The notes under the pieces: generated by a model
Database searches by the model: none
Seen by the model: only the letters and a program-made list of their open reading frames with translations
What the model was told of the DNA's origin: nothing
Assembly: GCA_947044405.1 (NCBI GenBank)
Contig: CAMRHE010000028.1
Coordinates: forward strand, 7,586,001 to 7,650,000
Origin: Leptodactylus fallax
Lineage: Eukaryota > Chordata > Amphibia > Anura > Leptodactylidae
DNA length: 64,000 nt
Direction: 5' to 3'
Position numbers and translations under genes: made by a program
Shown: piece by piece, positions 35,701-48,430 of the stretch
Position numbering within the stretch: position 1 is the stretch's first letter
Layout of the letters: each line of letters opens with the position of its first letter

Positions 35701-38700
35701 TCATTGATCCAGCTCCTCTAGAACATACTGCATAGGACGGGTCGAGAAGGGCTCTGCTCCTATTCAAGTAATGGGCGGAAAGCAGCAGCCACCTTCCCTT
35801 CTTAGAATGGGAGCGGCAGGGAACAGTCAGGTGAAAACTAGTGCAAAAGAAGAGTGGACAATCACCCATAGCAACCATTCTTAGTGGCTCCTTAGAGGGG
35901 TTTTCTGGGACTTTTAAACTGTTGACCTATCCATAGGAAAGATCATAACTAAAGAAGATCTGCGGGGTCTAATACTCAGAACCCTGCAGATCACCTGTTA
36001 GCACCGCTTCCTACTTCACAGGACATGTGACATCATGTTCATCGATCACATGTCCTGAATACAGCTCAGTCCCATTCAAGTCAATGGCCTGAGCTGTGAT
36101 ACAAAACACACTTACTATACAATAATATGGCTCTTTGTATGGTAAGCACTGAAGAGGGTTCTCCAACAGCTGATCAGCTGGGTGCCCGCAAGTTGGGCCC
36201 TTGCCAATCTTTAATAAATGACCTATTCTAGGGATAGGTCCTCAATTAATAAGTCCTGGTAACCCCTTTAAGATACCAGTAATCTGATTTTTATGGTGAC
36301 TACTTCACTTTTCCTTTGAACGTCTTCATCTTCACTATTGTCTTCTAATTCTTGAGTTATAGTGGACGACACCAAATATGTAAAAATACCCCCAAAAAGG
36401 TAAAGTACTGCCCCGTGCTGTCTATAACATCTGCCTCGGGTATCCCAATTTACTCGACAGTGTTGTTATGTGTTTTCTTCTCACTTGGACGTTAAATAAT
36501 TTCACAAGAACATCATAATGGGTCGGCCTGGAAAGAACTTGCCTGGTGAATCACTTGTTTGCCCCAATTTCCAGATGGTCACAGTCTTGTCCATAGAACC
36601 TGTGGCCAGCAGAGGTTGGTTTGCAGCGAGGGCACAGGCCGTCACGTACCTAGAGAGGAAACAGCATCCTGGTTATGATACTAAACCGGGTGCACCCTGG
36701 CATAGAGGTCTTATCATGACCCAGTTAGAGCGCTGCTCCGGAGCTCAGCTACTTGTTTACCTGCTATTTCCCAATACAGGAAAATATGACACACACAGAA
36801 CACGGCGCCCCATTGTTCCTCCTTTGGCAGCTGAGCCTGTGAGCTTATAATATGCACCTAGTGCACATTCCTGACATGACAGTGATGTGTGCCAAGGTCG
36901 GAGCAGCCACCCTGCTCAGGGTAACATAGGGGTAAGGATGTTTTCATTGTACAGAACATCCTCAGTAAGTACAATGTATCTCACTCCAATGACTGGAAAA
37001 TCATATAATAATCTAAAGGATTCATGTCTAGTAAGTATTTATATAGGAGTAATGTCCAAGCCTTATAGACATGTTTACAGGTAACTATATATTCAATACT
37101 ACATTATCCAATGTCAAAAAATCATATATGTGGGTGTGTATATAATACATGTCATAATACATTATAGGATCACTAATAGTTCGCTGAATTTTACGCACCG
37201 TTTGTGATGAGTGAGGATATGAAGCGTGATGCCAGCTTTCTATAAGAAAAAAAATAAATACGCACAATTTTTACATTTTTATATATCACAGAGCTCAGCT
37301 TCTCTCCTCTATCATATATAGCTATATATCACACAGCTCAGCTTCTCTCCTCTATCATATAACCCTATATATCGCAGAGCTCAGCTTCTCTCCTCTATCA
37401 TATAACATATATATCACAGAGCTCAGCTTCTCTCCTCTATCATATAATCCTATATATCACAGAGCTCAGCTTCTCTCCTCTATCATATAACCCTATATAT
37501 CACATAGCTCAGCTTCTCTCCTCTATCATATAACCCTATATATCACAGAGCTCAGCTTCTCTCCCTCTATCATGTAACACTATATATCACACAGCTCAGC
37601 TTCTCTCCTATATCATATAACCTATATATCACAGAGCTCAGCTTCTCTCCTCTATCATATATAGCTATATATCACACAGCTCAGCTTCTCTCCTCTATCA
37701 TATAACCCTATATATCACAGAGCTCAGCTTCTCTCTCTATCATATATACCTATATATCACAGAGCTCAGCTTCTCTCCTCTATCATATAACCTATACATC
37801 ACAGAGCTCAGCTTCTCTCCTTTATCATATATACCTATATATCAAAGAGCTCAGCTTCTCTCCGCTATCATATAACCCTATATATCACAGAGCTCAGCTT
37901 CTCTCGTCTATCATATAACCCTATATATCGCAGAGCTCAGCTTCTCTCATCTATCATATAACCCTATATATCGCAGAGCTCAGCTTCTCTCCTCTATCAT
38001 ATAACCCTATATATCGCAGAGCTCAGCTTCTCTCCCTCTATCATGTAACACTATATATCGCAGAGCTCAGCTTCTCTCCTCTATCATATAATCCTATATA
38101 TCACAGAGCTCAGCTTCTCTCCTCTATCATGTAACCCTATATATCGCAGAACTCAGCTTCTCTCGTCTATCATATAACCCTATATATCGCAGAGCTCAGC
38201 TTCTCTCCCTCTATCATATAACCCTATATATCACAGAGCTCAGCTTCTCTCCCTCTATCATATAACCTATATATCACAGAGCTCAGCTTCTCTCCCTCTA
38301 TCATATAACCCTATATATCACACAGCTCAGCTTCTCTCCTCTATCATATACCCTATATATATCACAGAGCTCAGCTTCTCTCCTCTATCATATAACCCTA
38401 TATATCACAGAGCTCAGCTTCTCTCCCTCTATCATATAACCCTATATATCACAGAGCTCAGCTTCTCTCCTCTATCATATAACCCTATATATCACAGAGC
38501 TCAGCTTCTCTCCTCTATCATATAACCCTATATATCACAGAGCTCAGCTTCTCTCCTCTATCATATAACCCTATAGATCACAGAGCTCAGCTTCTCTCCT
38601 CTATCATATAACCCTATATATCACAGAGCTCAGCTTCTCTCCCTCTATCATATAACCCTATATATCACAGAGCTCAGCTTCTCTCCTCTATCATATAACC

Positions 38701-41700
38701 CTATATATCACAGAGCTCAGCTTCTCTCCTCTATCATATAACCCTATAGATCACAGAGCTCAGCTTCTCTCCTCTATCATATAACCCTATATATCACAGA
38801 GCTCAGCTTCTCTCCTCTATCATATATCCCTATATATCACAGAGCTCAGCTTCTCTCCTCCATCATATAACCCTATATATCACAGAGCTCAGCTTCTCTC
38901 CTCTATCATATACCCCTATATATCACAGAGCTCAGCTTCTCTCCTCTATCATATAACCTTATATATCACAGAGCTCAGCTTCTCTCCTCTATCATATCCT
39001 GATATCAGACAGGGAACTGGAGATCTCCTAACAAGTTCCCTTCAAGGCTATTTAATAATAATAAAGATTACACACTTACTGCTCCATATATAATAACAGA
39101 TTTGTCCACGGACCTGTAAACATAAAGTATAAGTAACTGTAGACATATATTTGTCAGGTCTCTGTGCATTGTAATAATCTGCTCTAATGTCATCTTGTAA
39201 CATTGTTTACATTTCATGCTACATCATATATTATATTATATAGGTCATAAAACTAATAAACATGTAAAGTGTATACTGTAAAATAAAATGTTCTGTACAG
39301 TCGGTGATGATATATTAGTGTGTGTGTGTGTGTATATATATATATAAAATGAAGAGCAATATGTCAGGTATCAACAGAAGACTCTTCAATATTTTCCAGT
39401 TCTTTTGTTTCTTACATTTGGTTATAACTTGCACATTTAGACAAGTGAGATTTACATTGTTTGCTGCCCTCTAGTGTCCTTGTGTAAAATTACAAAGTTT
39501 CCCAAGTCTTAGTGAATAACAACCTGCCTCATCTCTCTGGGGCTGAGGACATGTCTGGTATACAAGAGGGACTATAAAGATTACTTCATCCCATGTCTGT
39601 TAGCTTCCAATCCTTTTCACTTCCTTCTGCTTATACAGCACCAACATATTTCACAGCGCAGTACACAGACTGAGTGATGACAATCTAATTTCTCAGACAC
39701 ATATCTTAGGGCAGGGGTCGGCAACCAAGAGTGGCACGCATGGCATATTGTGCTGGCACGGCAGCCAGCATGGGACCTGCAAGTATTAAGTGAAGAGGGA
39801 GGGTCTCTTCAGTGCTCTGCTACAGCAGCGGTATAGGACGCTCCCTCTTCTCTTGCTAATCTCTCTACCCACCAATGAGAGGGCTGAGGAAAACACAGGA
39901 GGCGGAGCTAATCACTGTACAGCACAAGGACCCTGCCTGCTACAGTGTGAGCTCCTGCTGTGTGCATCCATGCAATGGCTCCCCGAGGAGGACGAGCAGG
40001 AAGAAAGCGCCTGCCAGCAAAGTGGAAGTAATAAAAACACCAGGTACATGTTGGGGTTATTATTCCTATTAATGTCAGGCATTTGGGATTATTAATTTAG
40101 TTTTAGTAACTCCATGTGCCTCACATTAATAGCAATTAACCCCATCATGTCCCTCACATTAACCCCTGTGTGCCTTACATAAGGGTTACTAATATGTGAG
40201 ACATATGGGGGTACTAATAAAGGACCTCAATAATGAAGATACTTAATTATTACCTCAATATGTCTCGCATATCAGTAACCCTTATGTAAAGCACACAGTG
40301 GTTAATGTGAAGAACATGATAGGGTTAACTACAATTAATATGAGACACATGGAGTTGCTAAATTGTAATGCACATGACTATACTTTTTATCCGCATATGT
40401 GGATAGAAGTACGGACCCATACATTTCAATGGGCCCATACACACAGCCGTCATTTTTGCGGCTGTGTGTCCAGGCCAAATTGAATAGCTGCAAAATATAG
40501 AGCAGATCCTATATCTGTCCTATACATACCCTATATCTGTCTGCATTTGTGGCCCTGTCAATTCACTTTTAATGTATAGGTCAGTAAAAACCACATCTGT
40601 GCCATTTGTGTGCAGGAGGCCTAAGGATGCTTCTTTTATGGTGGTGACACTCTGTCCCCAGATGCGGCTATAGCCACACCCTGTCCCCGGGCACCAGTGC
40701 TGTCACTTTGGGGTAAGTGTGACACCCATTAATTCCTGGCTGGGGTTTTGCTGTTATCGCACACCCAGGAGTTAAATGTGGCTGAAATTAATCTGTGTTT
40801 CACTTACAGAAAAGTGAAAGTCCCGGCGGCCGGGGATGCAGCATCCAGGTACATAGAGTGACATCACTCTACAGGTGTTACCTCACTCTGCTCCCAGTCA
40901 TATACATTTACCACTAATTGTGGGTTACTCATGTACTTACATCACATCTAATGGAAAAGTGCAGGTGTATCACGGCAAATCGCGGTAAACACACGTGACT
41001 GGGAGCACAGTATGACAGCACCCCTGTTATGGTATGTGGTATATGACTATAGTGTAGGGGTCGTCAGACTTACAATTATTGTGCGGCACTCTGAGGACCT
41101 CATCTTTGATTTTTTTAATTTAAATCGGCACGCCGAACAAAAAAGGTTGCCTACCCCTGGTCTAGGGTGAATCTCATAAGATATTGATTTAGGTTTCTGG
41201 TGCTGGTGGAAAAATGGAGAGGTCTCAACAAAACTGCTGTCATAGATGTGACACATGTGGAAAATCCCTTTCAGACTCCGCTTACCCAGAGACGATGGTT
41301 TCCCCGTCACTGGAGAATGCACAGGACAGGATGGGGGCTGAATGTCCGCTCAGTGTTAATTTACATCTTATGTCAAAGCCTTTATAGTAAAGACAAAAAG
41401 CCTGTAAATGATGTGATCTGCGACTCATACAATACATAGATATAACTGCAAGGAGTATTACCTTTCCCACACCCAACTGATATCAGCCAGATCCGGATTT
41501 CGTTATCTTGACCACAAGATGCCATCTGAAAGCATTCAACACCGCGGGTTGTGTCTGAGAAGGAGAATGCAAAAAACAATCTGTATCCTGCTAGTTTAAA
41601 ATGAGTATATATAGTATATCTGTATCCTGCTAGTAAACACCGAGTATATATAGTTTATCCGCATCCTGATAATCACACAACCGTCTCCAAGACTTCTCCC

Positions 41701-44700
41701 GTGCATCCTCCATACTCTGGAGCTCATTACCAAGACACATCAGACTGACCCCCACAGTCACAAGCTTCAAGAAGGCCCTGAAGACTCACCTATTCAGGAA
41801 GGCCTACAACCCCCAATAACACTACTGTCACCACACCACCACCTGAGCAGCCTCTACCCTCACCTTCTGTCTCTATCCCTCTTCCCTCATAGATTGTAAG
41901 CCCTTGCGGGCAGGGCCCTCTATCCCACTGTGCCAGTGATCACTGTTAGTATTATATTTGTTTTGTATATTTTGTGTACCGTATGTAAACCCTCAAATGT
42001 AAAGCGCCATGGAATTAATATAATAATGTACAGCACCATGGAATTAATATAATAATGTACAACACCAAGGAATATAATAATGTACAGCACCATGGAACTA
42101 ATAAAATAATGTATAGAACCATGGAATTAATGCTGCTATATAAATAAATAATAATAAATAATAATAATACACACCCAGTATATATAGTATATCTGTATCC
42201 TGCTAGTTTACACCAAGTATATATAGTATAATAAACCTGTATCAGAGCTCAGCTTCTCTCCCCTCTCATCTATTCCTATATATCACAGAGCTCAGCTTCT
42301 CTCCTCTACCATATAACCCTATATATCACAGAGCTCAGCTTCTCTCCTCTATCATATAACCCTATATATCACAGAGCTCAGCTTCTCTCCTCTATCATAT
42401 AATCCTATATATCACAGAGCTCAGCTTCTCTCCTCTATCATATAACCCTATATATCACAGAGCTCAGCTTCTCTCCTCTATCATATAACCCTATATATCA
42501 CAGAGCTCAGCTTCTCTCCTCTATCATATAACCCTATATATCACAGAGCTCAGCTTCTCTCCTCTATCATATAATCCTACAGTCATGGCCAAAAGTTTTG
42601 AGAATGATACAAATATTAATTTTTACAAAGTCTACTGCTTCAGTTTTTCTAATGGCAATTTGCATATACTCCAGAATGTTATAAAGAGTGATCAGCTTAA
42701 CAGCAATTACTTGCAAAGTCAATATTTGCCTAGAAAATGAACTTTATCCCCCAAAACACATTTCAACATCATTGCAGCCCTGCCTTAAAAGGACCACCTA
42801 ACATCGTTTCAGTGATTGCTCCATTAACACAGGTGTGGGTGTTGATGAGGACAGGGCTGGAGATCAATCTGTCATGATTAAGTAAGAATGACACCACTGG
42901 ACACTTTAAAAGGAGGCTGGTGCTTGCCATCATTGTTTCTCTTCTGTTAACCATGGTTATCTCTAAAGAAACACGTGCAGTCATCATTGCACTGCACAAA
43001 AATGGCCTAACTAGGAAGAGTATTGCAGCTAGAAAGATTGCACCTCAGTCAACAATCTATCGCATCATCAAGAACTTCAAGGAGAGAGGTTCCATTGGTG
43101 CCAAAAAGGCTCCAGGGCGCCCAAGAAAGACCAGCAAGTGGCAGGACCGTCTCTTAAGAGTGTTTCAGCTGCGGGATCGGGCTACCAGCAGTGCAGAGCT
43201 TGCTGAGGAATGGCAGCAGGCAGGTGTGAGTGCATCTGCACGCACTGTGAGGCGGAGACTCTTGGAGCAAGGCCTGGTCTCAAGGAGGGCAGCAAAGAAG
43301 CCACTTCTCTCCAGAAAAAACATCAGGGACAGACTGATATTCTGCAAAAGGTACAGGGAGTGGACTGCTGAGGACTGGGGTAAAGTCATTTTCTCTGATG
43401 AATCCCCTTTTCGATTGTTTGGAACATCTGGAAAACAGCTTATTCGGAGAAGAGGAGGTGAGCGCTACCACCAGTCTTGTCTCATGCCAACTGTAAAACA
43501 TCCTGAAACCATTCATGTGTGGGGTTGCTTCTCAGCCAAGGGAATCGGCTCTCTCACAGTCTTGCCTAAAAACACAGCCATGAATAAAGAATGGTACCAG
43601 AATGTCCTCCAAGAGCAACTTCTCCCAACCGTCCAAGAGTAGTTTGGCGCTCAACAATGCCTTTTCCAGCATGATGGAGCACCTTGCCATAAAGCAAAGG
43701 TGATAACTAAATGGCTCAGGGAACAAAACATAGAGATTTTGGGTCCATGGCCTGGAAACTCCCCAGATCTTAATCCCATTGAGAACTTGTGGTCAATCAT
43801 CAAGAGACGGGTGGACAAACAAAAACCAACAAATTCAGACAAAATTAAAGCATTGATTCTGCAAGAATGGAATGCTATCAGTCAGGATTTGGTCCAGAAG
43901 TTGATTGAGAGCATGCCAGGGAGAATTGCAGAGGTCCTGAAGAAGAAGGGTCAACACTGCAAATATTAACTCATTCTAACTGTCAATATAAGCTTCTGTT
44001 ACTCATAATATGAATGCAATTATATTTCTGTATGTGATAAAAACATCTGACAAACACACATAAAAACCAGAGGGCAGCAGCTCATGTGAAAATATAATAT
44101 TTGTGTCATTCTCAAAACTTTTGGCCATGACTGTATATATCACAGAGCTCAGCTTCTCTCCTCTATCATATAACCCTATATATCACCGAGCTCAGCTTCT
44201 CTCCTCTATCATATAACCCTATATATCACAGAGCTCAGCTTCTCTCCCTCAATCATATAACCGTATATATCACAGAGCTCAGCTTCTCTCCCTCAATCAT
44301 ATAACCCTATATATCACCGAGCTCAGCTTCTCTCCTCTATCATATAACCCTATATATATCACAGAGCTCAGCTTCTCTCCTCTAACCCTATATATCACAG
44401 AGCTCAGCTTCTCTCCTCTATCATATAACCCTATATATCACAGAGCTCAGCTTCTCTCCTCTATCATATAAACCTATATATCACAGAGCTCAGCTTCTCT
44501 TCTCTATCATATAACCCTATATATCACAGAGCTCAGCTTCTCTCCTCTATCATATAACCCTATATATCACAGAGCTCAGCTTCTCTCCTCTATCATATAA
44601 CCCTATATATCACAGAGCTCAGCTTCTCTCCTCTATCATATAACCCTATATATCACAGAGCTCAGCTTCTCTCCCTCTATCATATAACCCTATATATCAC

Positions 44701-47700
44701 AGAGCTCAGCTTCTCTCCTCTATCATATAACCCTATATATCACAGAGCTCAGCTTCTCTCCTCTATCATATAACCCTATATATCACACAGCTCAGCTTCT
44801 CTCCTCTATCATATAACCCTATATATCACACAGCTCAGCTTCTCTCCTCTATCATATAACCCTATACAGTATATCACAGAGCTCAGCTTCTCTCCTCTAT
44901 CATATAACCCTATATATCACAGAGCTCAGCTTCTCTCCTCTATCATATAACCCTATATATTACAGAGCTCAGCTTCTCTCCTCTATCATATAACCCTATA
45001 TATCACACAGCTCAGCTTCTCTCCTCTATCATATAACCCTATATATCACACAGCTCAGCTTCTCTCCTCTATCATATAACCCTATACAGTATATCACAGA
45101 GCTCAGCTTCTCTCCTCTATCATATAACCCTATATATCACAGAGCTCAGCTTCTCTCCTCTATCATATAACCCTATATATTACAGAGCTCAGCTTCTCTC
45201 CTCTATCATATAACCCTATATATCATAGAGCTCAGCTTCTCTCCTCTATCATATATCCTACATATCAAAGAGCTCAGCTTCTCTCCTCTATCATATAACC
45301 CTATATATCACAGAACTCATCTTCTCTCCTCTATCATATAACCCTATATATCGCAGAGCTCAGCTTCTCTCCTCTATCATATAACCCTATATATCGCAGA
45401 GCTCAGCTTCTCTCCTCTATCATATAACCCTATATATCACACAGCTCAGCTTCTCTCCTCTATCCTATAACCCTATATATCACAGAGCCCAGCTTCTCTC
45501 CTCTATCATATATCCTATATATCAAAGAGCTCAGCTTCTCTCCTCTATCAAATAAACCTATATATCACAGAGCTCAGCTTCTCTCCTCTATCATATAACC
45601 CTATATATCACAGAGCTCAGCTTCTCTCCTCTATCATATAACCCTATATATCACAGAGCCCAGCTTCTCTCCTCTATCATATATCCTATATATCAAAGAG
45701 CTCAGCTTCTCTCCTCTATCAAATAAACCTATATATCACAGAGCTCAGCTTCTCTCCTCTATCATATAACCCTATATATCACAGAGCTCAGCTTCTCTCC
45801 TCTATCATATAACCCTATATATCACAGAGCTCAGCTTCTCTCCTCTATCATATAACCCTATATATCACAGAGCTCAGCTTCTCTCCCTCTATCATATAAC
45901 CCTATATATCACAGAGCTCAGCTTCTCTCCTCTATCATATAACCCTATATATCACAGAGCTCAGCTTCTCTCCTCTATCATATAACCCTATATATCACAG
46001 AGCTCAGCTTCTCTCCTCTATCATATAACCCTATATATCACACAGCTCAGCTTCTCTCCTCTATCATATAACCCTATATATCACACAGCTCAGCTTCTCT
46101 CCTCTATCATATAACCCTATATATCACACAGCTCAGCTTCTCTCCTCTATCATATAACCCTATATATTACAGAGCTCAGCTTCTCCCCTCTATCATATAA
46201 CCCTATATATCATAGAGCTCAGCTTCTCTCCTCTATCATATATCCTATATATCAAAGAGCTCAGCTTCTCTCCTCTATCATATAACCCTATATATCACAG
46301 AGCTCAGCTTCTCTCCTCTATCATATAACCCTATATATCACAGAGCTCAGCTTCTCTCCCTCTATCATATAACCCTATATATCACACAGCTCAGCTTCTC
46401 TCCTCTATCATATATCCCTATATATCGCAGAGCTCAGCTTCTCTCCTCTATCATATAACCCTATATATCGCAGAGCTCAGCTTCTCTCCTCTATCATATA
46501 ACCTATATATCACAGAGTTGTAGTTCCTAACACTGTGGTTCCTCTGAGGTGAAGTTTCTGTGTGCTGTATGTCATGCAGTGTTACCACCCACTTGGCTAG
46601 TAGACCCTAATCTACATCAGTACTACAAGAGCTTATATCTGCAGAATGACTGAACAGATCTGGATAAACAAAATACCACAATGCTCGGGATAATAGTACT
46701 GATCAGTTGAGGGATGTCATTGGGCTTTTTACATCTGGTGACAGATCCTCCTTAAAGGGGTATTTCCATATCATAAAGTCATCACAGATCAGTAGGATAT
46801 GACACCACTTTATGGTTGGTGGGGGTCTGACCTCTCGGTTTCCCACCAGTCCTGAGAATGAAAGCGCTGAATCTGCACGCTGTCATTGTTTTTACCTGCA
46901 CAGCAGCACTCCTGGCCACCAACTACCCAGGGAACTACATCTGGCCCATTCCAAGTCTGTGGGATTGCTGAAGATAGCCAAAAGCTTTATTTGACTATAT
47001 CAGTCAATTCGACAGAGACTGAACGGTGCGAGAGCTCACATGCAGACCATTGCTCCACTCACACATTTGACACAGCACCCCCTTCTCTCATGATCAATGG
47101 CAGCTGCAGCAGTGGACCCCCAGCAATCAGACCTGTGAATATGTTATCAATATCAGATCGGTGGGGTCTGACCCCTGGGACCTCCACTGATCAGCTGTTT
47201 GAAGAGACTGCAGCAAAGCGCTCTATTGTATAGTGGCTGATTGGAATGAGGTACAAGCAGGTCATGTGACCAATGAACACAACGTCACTAGGCTGTGTTG
47301 CAAAAGTGGTGCTGACCTGAGCGCTGCTGCCACTTCAAGCGACTGACCTGTGTGGGTCCTGGGTATCACACCCCTACCAAGCCAATGGTCATCAACATAT
47401 AACCCTCAGAAAACCCCTTTAATTTTGCTAATGTAAGAGCCTGAGATGTGTATTACAAAACAGAAAATCAACCTCTGCAGTGTAATTTGTCTCACAGCTG
47501 AGGGTTTGCTGCCATTGTATCCAATCTGAATAAAACTGTGAAACTAGGTTCACATCTGCGCCAGAGTCTCCGCCGTAACAGCCACCGAAATTTGCCGGTT
47601 TCAGTATAAAAAACCCGATGGACACCTGGAAGAACCTATTTAGTGGTCCGGCTCTTCGTTGATCAGGTGACCCAATGGACCCCATACGATGGAGACCCGT

Positions 47701-48389
47701 GCACAGAACTTAGCCTGAGCTAAATAGTCTCTACTCCAGTCTGAAACATTGTACAGGCACTGATACATAGTAGCAAATCATCAGGACAAGGATTGTCTAG
47801 ACTGGATACATTGAACACAGTGCAAAGTCTGTACAGGTTCTCAGTCCCTGAATGTTTATTGTACTATTTCTATTCACTGACAGCGAAAAGAGATCTTGAA
47901 CAGACTAATGAATTGTGATACAAGATACGTCTGCGCCGGGTCCGTCAGAGGACCAGAAGAACAGGCAAACAGACCACTATTATAGTAGACACCAACGGAG
48001 ACCAAGTGACCCCAATGACTATAATGGGGTCCGTTGGGTGTCTGTCGGATGTCCATTCCATGCACATGAACATTCCACATCTCCTATGACATCATATAAA
48101 ACACAAACTTTCCACATCTCCTATGACATCATATGACACATGACACTCTGGTTACTGACCAGTTATTGTCTTTGAGGAGAAGTCGCAGCACGTCACTCCC
48201 AGGTCGTGAGCCTTGTCACTGTACAGACATCGCATGTTTTCATCCCAGGCTGTCAGATCTCCACATGAGGAACCCGTGATGAAAATATTCCCACCAGGAG
48301 AGTAGGCACAAGCCACCAGAGAGCCGTCCTTCACCAGGCCCGATCTGCAAGCAGGAAAAGTCACAATGTACGTCTCAACATATACACAG

Positions 48390-48430
<41 letters not shown>

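Larger units (their letters stand above)
32728..37198. other. WDSUB1 introns 7-10
   Basis: Introns at 32728-35018, 35160-35230 (71 bp), 35411-36542 (GC-AG) and 36650-37198. The first has a TA/CA simple repeat at about 32770-32797 and a possible MITE beginning at 34372. The third contains a dispersed element at about 35893-36272 of the GACCTATCC family. No other gene seen. Confidence 0.8.

Noticed and set aside
39790..40095. 101-codon frame
   Set aside because: Lies inside a non-autonomous hAT element and shows no transposase motif.
37281..46517. CRISPR-like appearance of regular 43-bp repeats
   Set aside because: Units are contiguous without unique spacers, the DNA is vertebrate and no cas gene exists.
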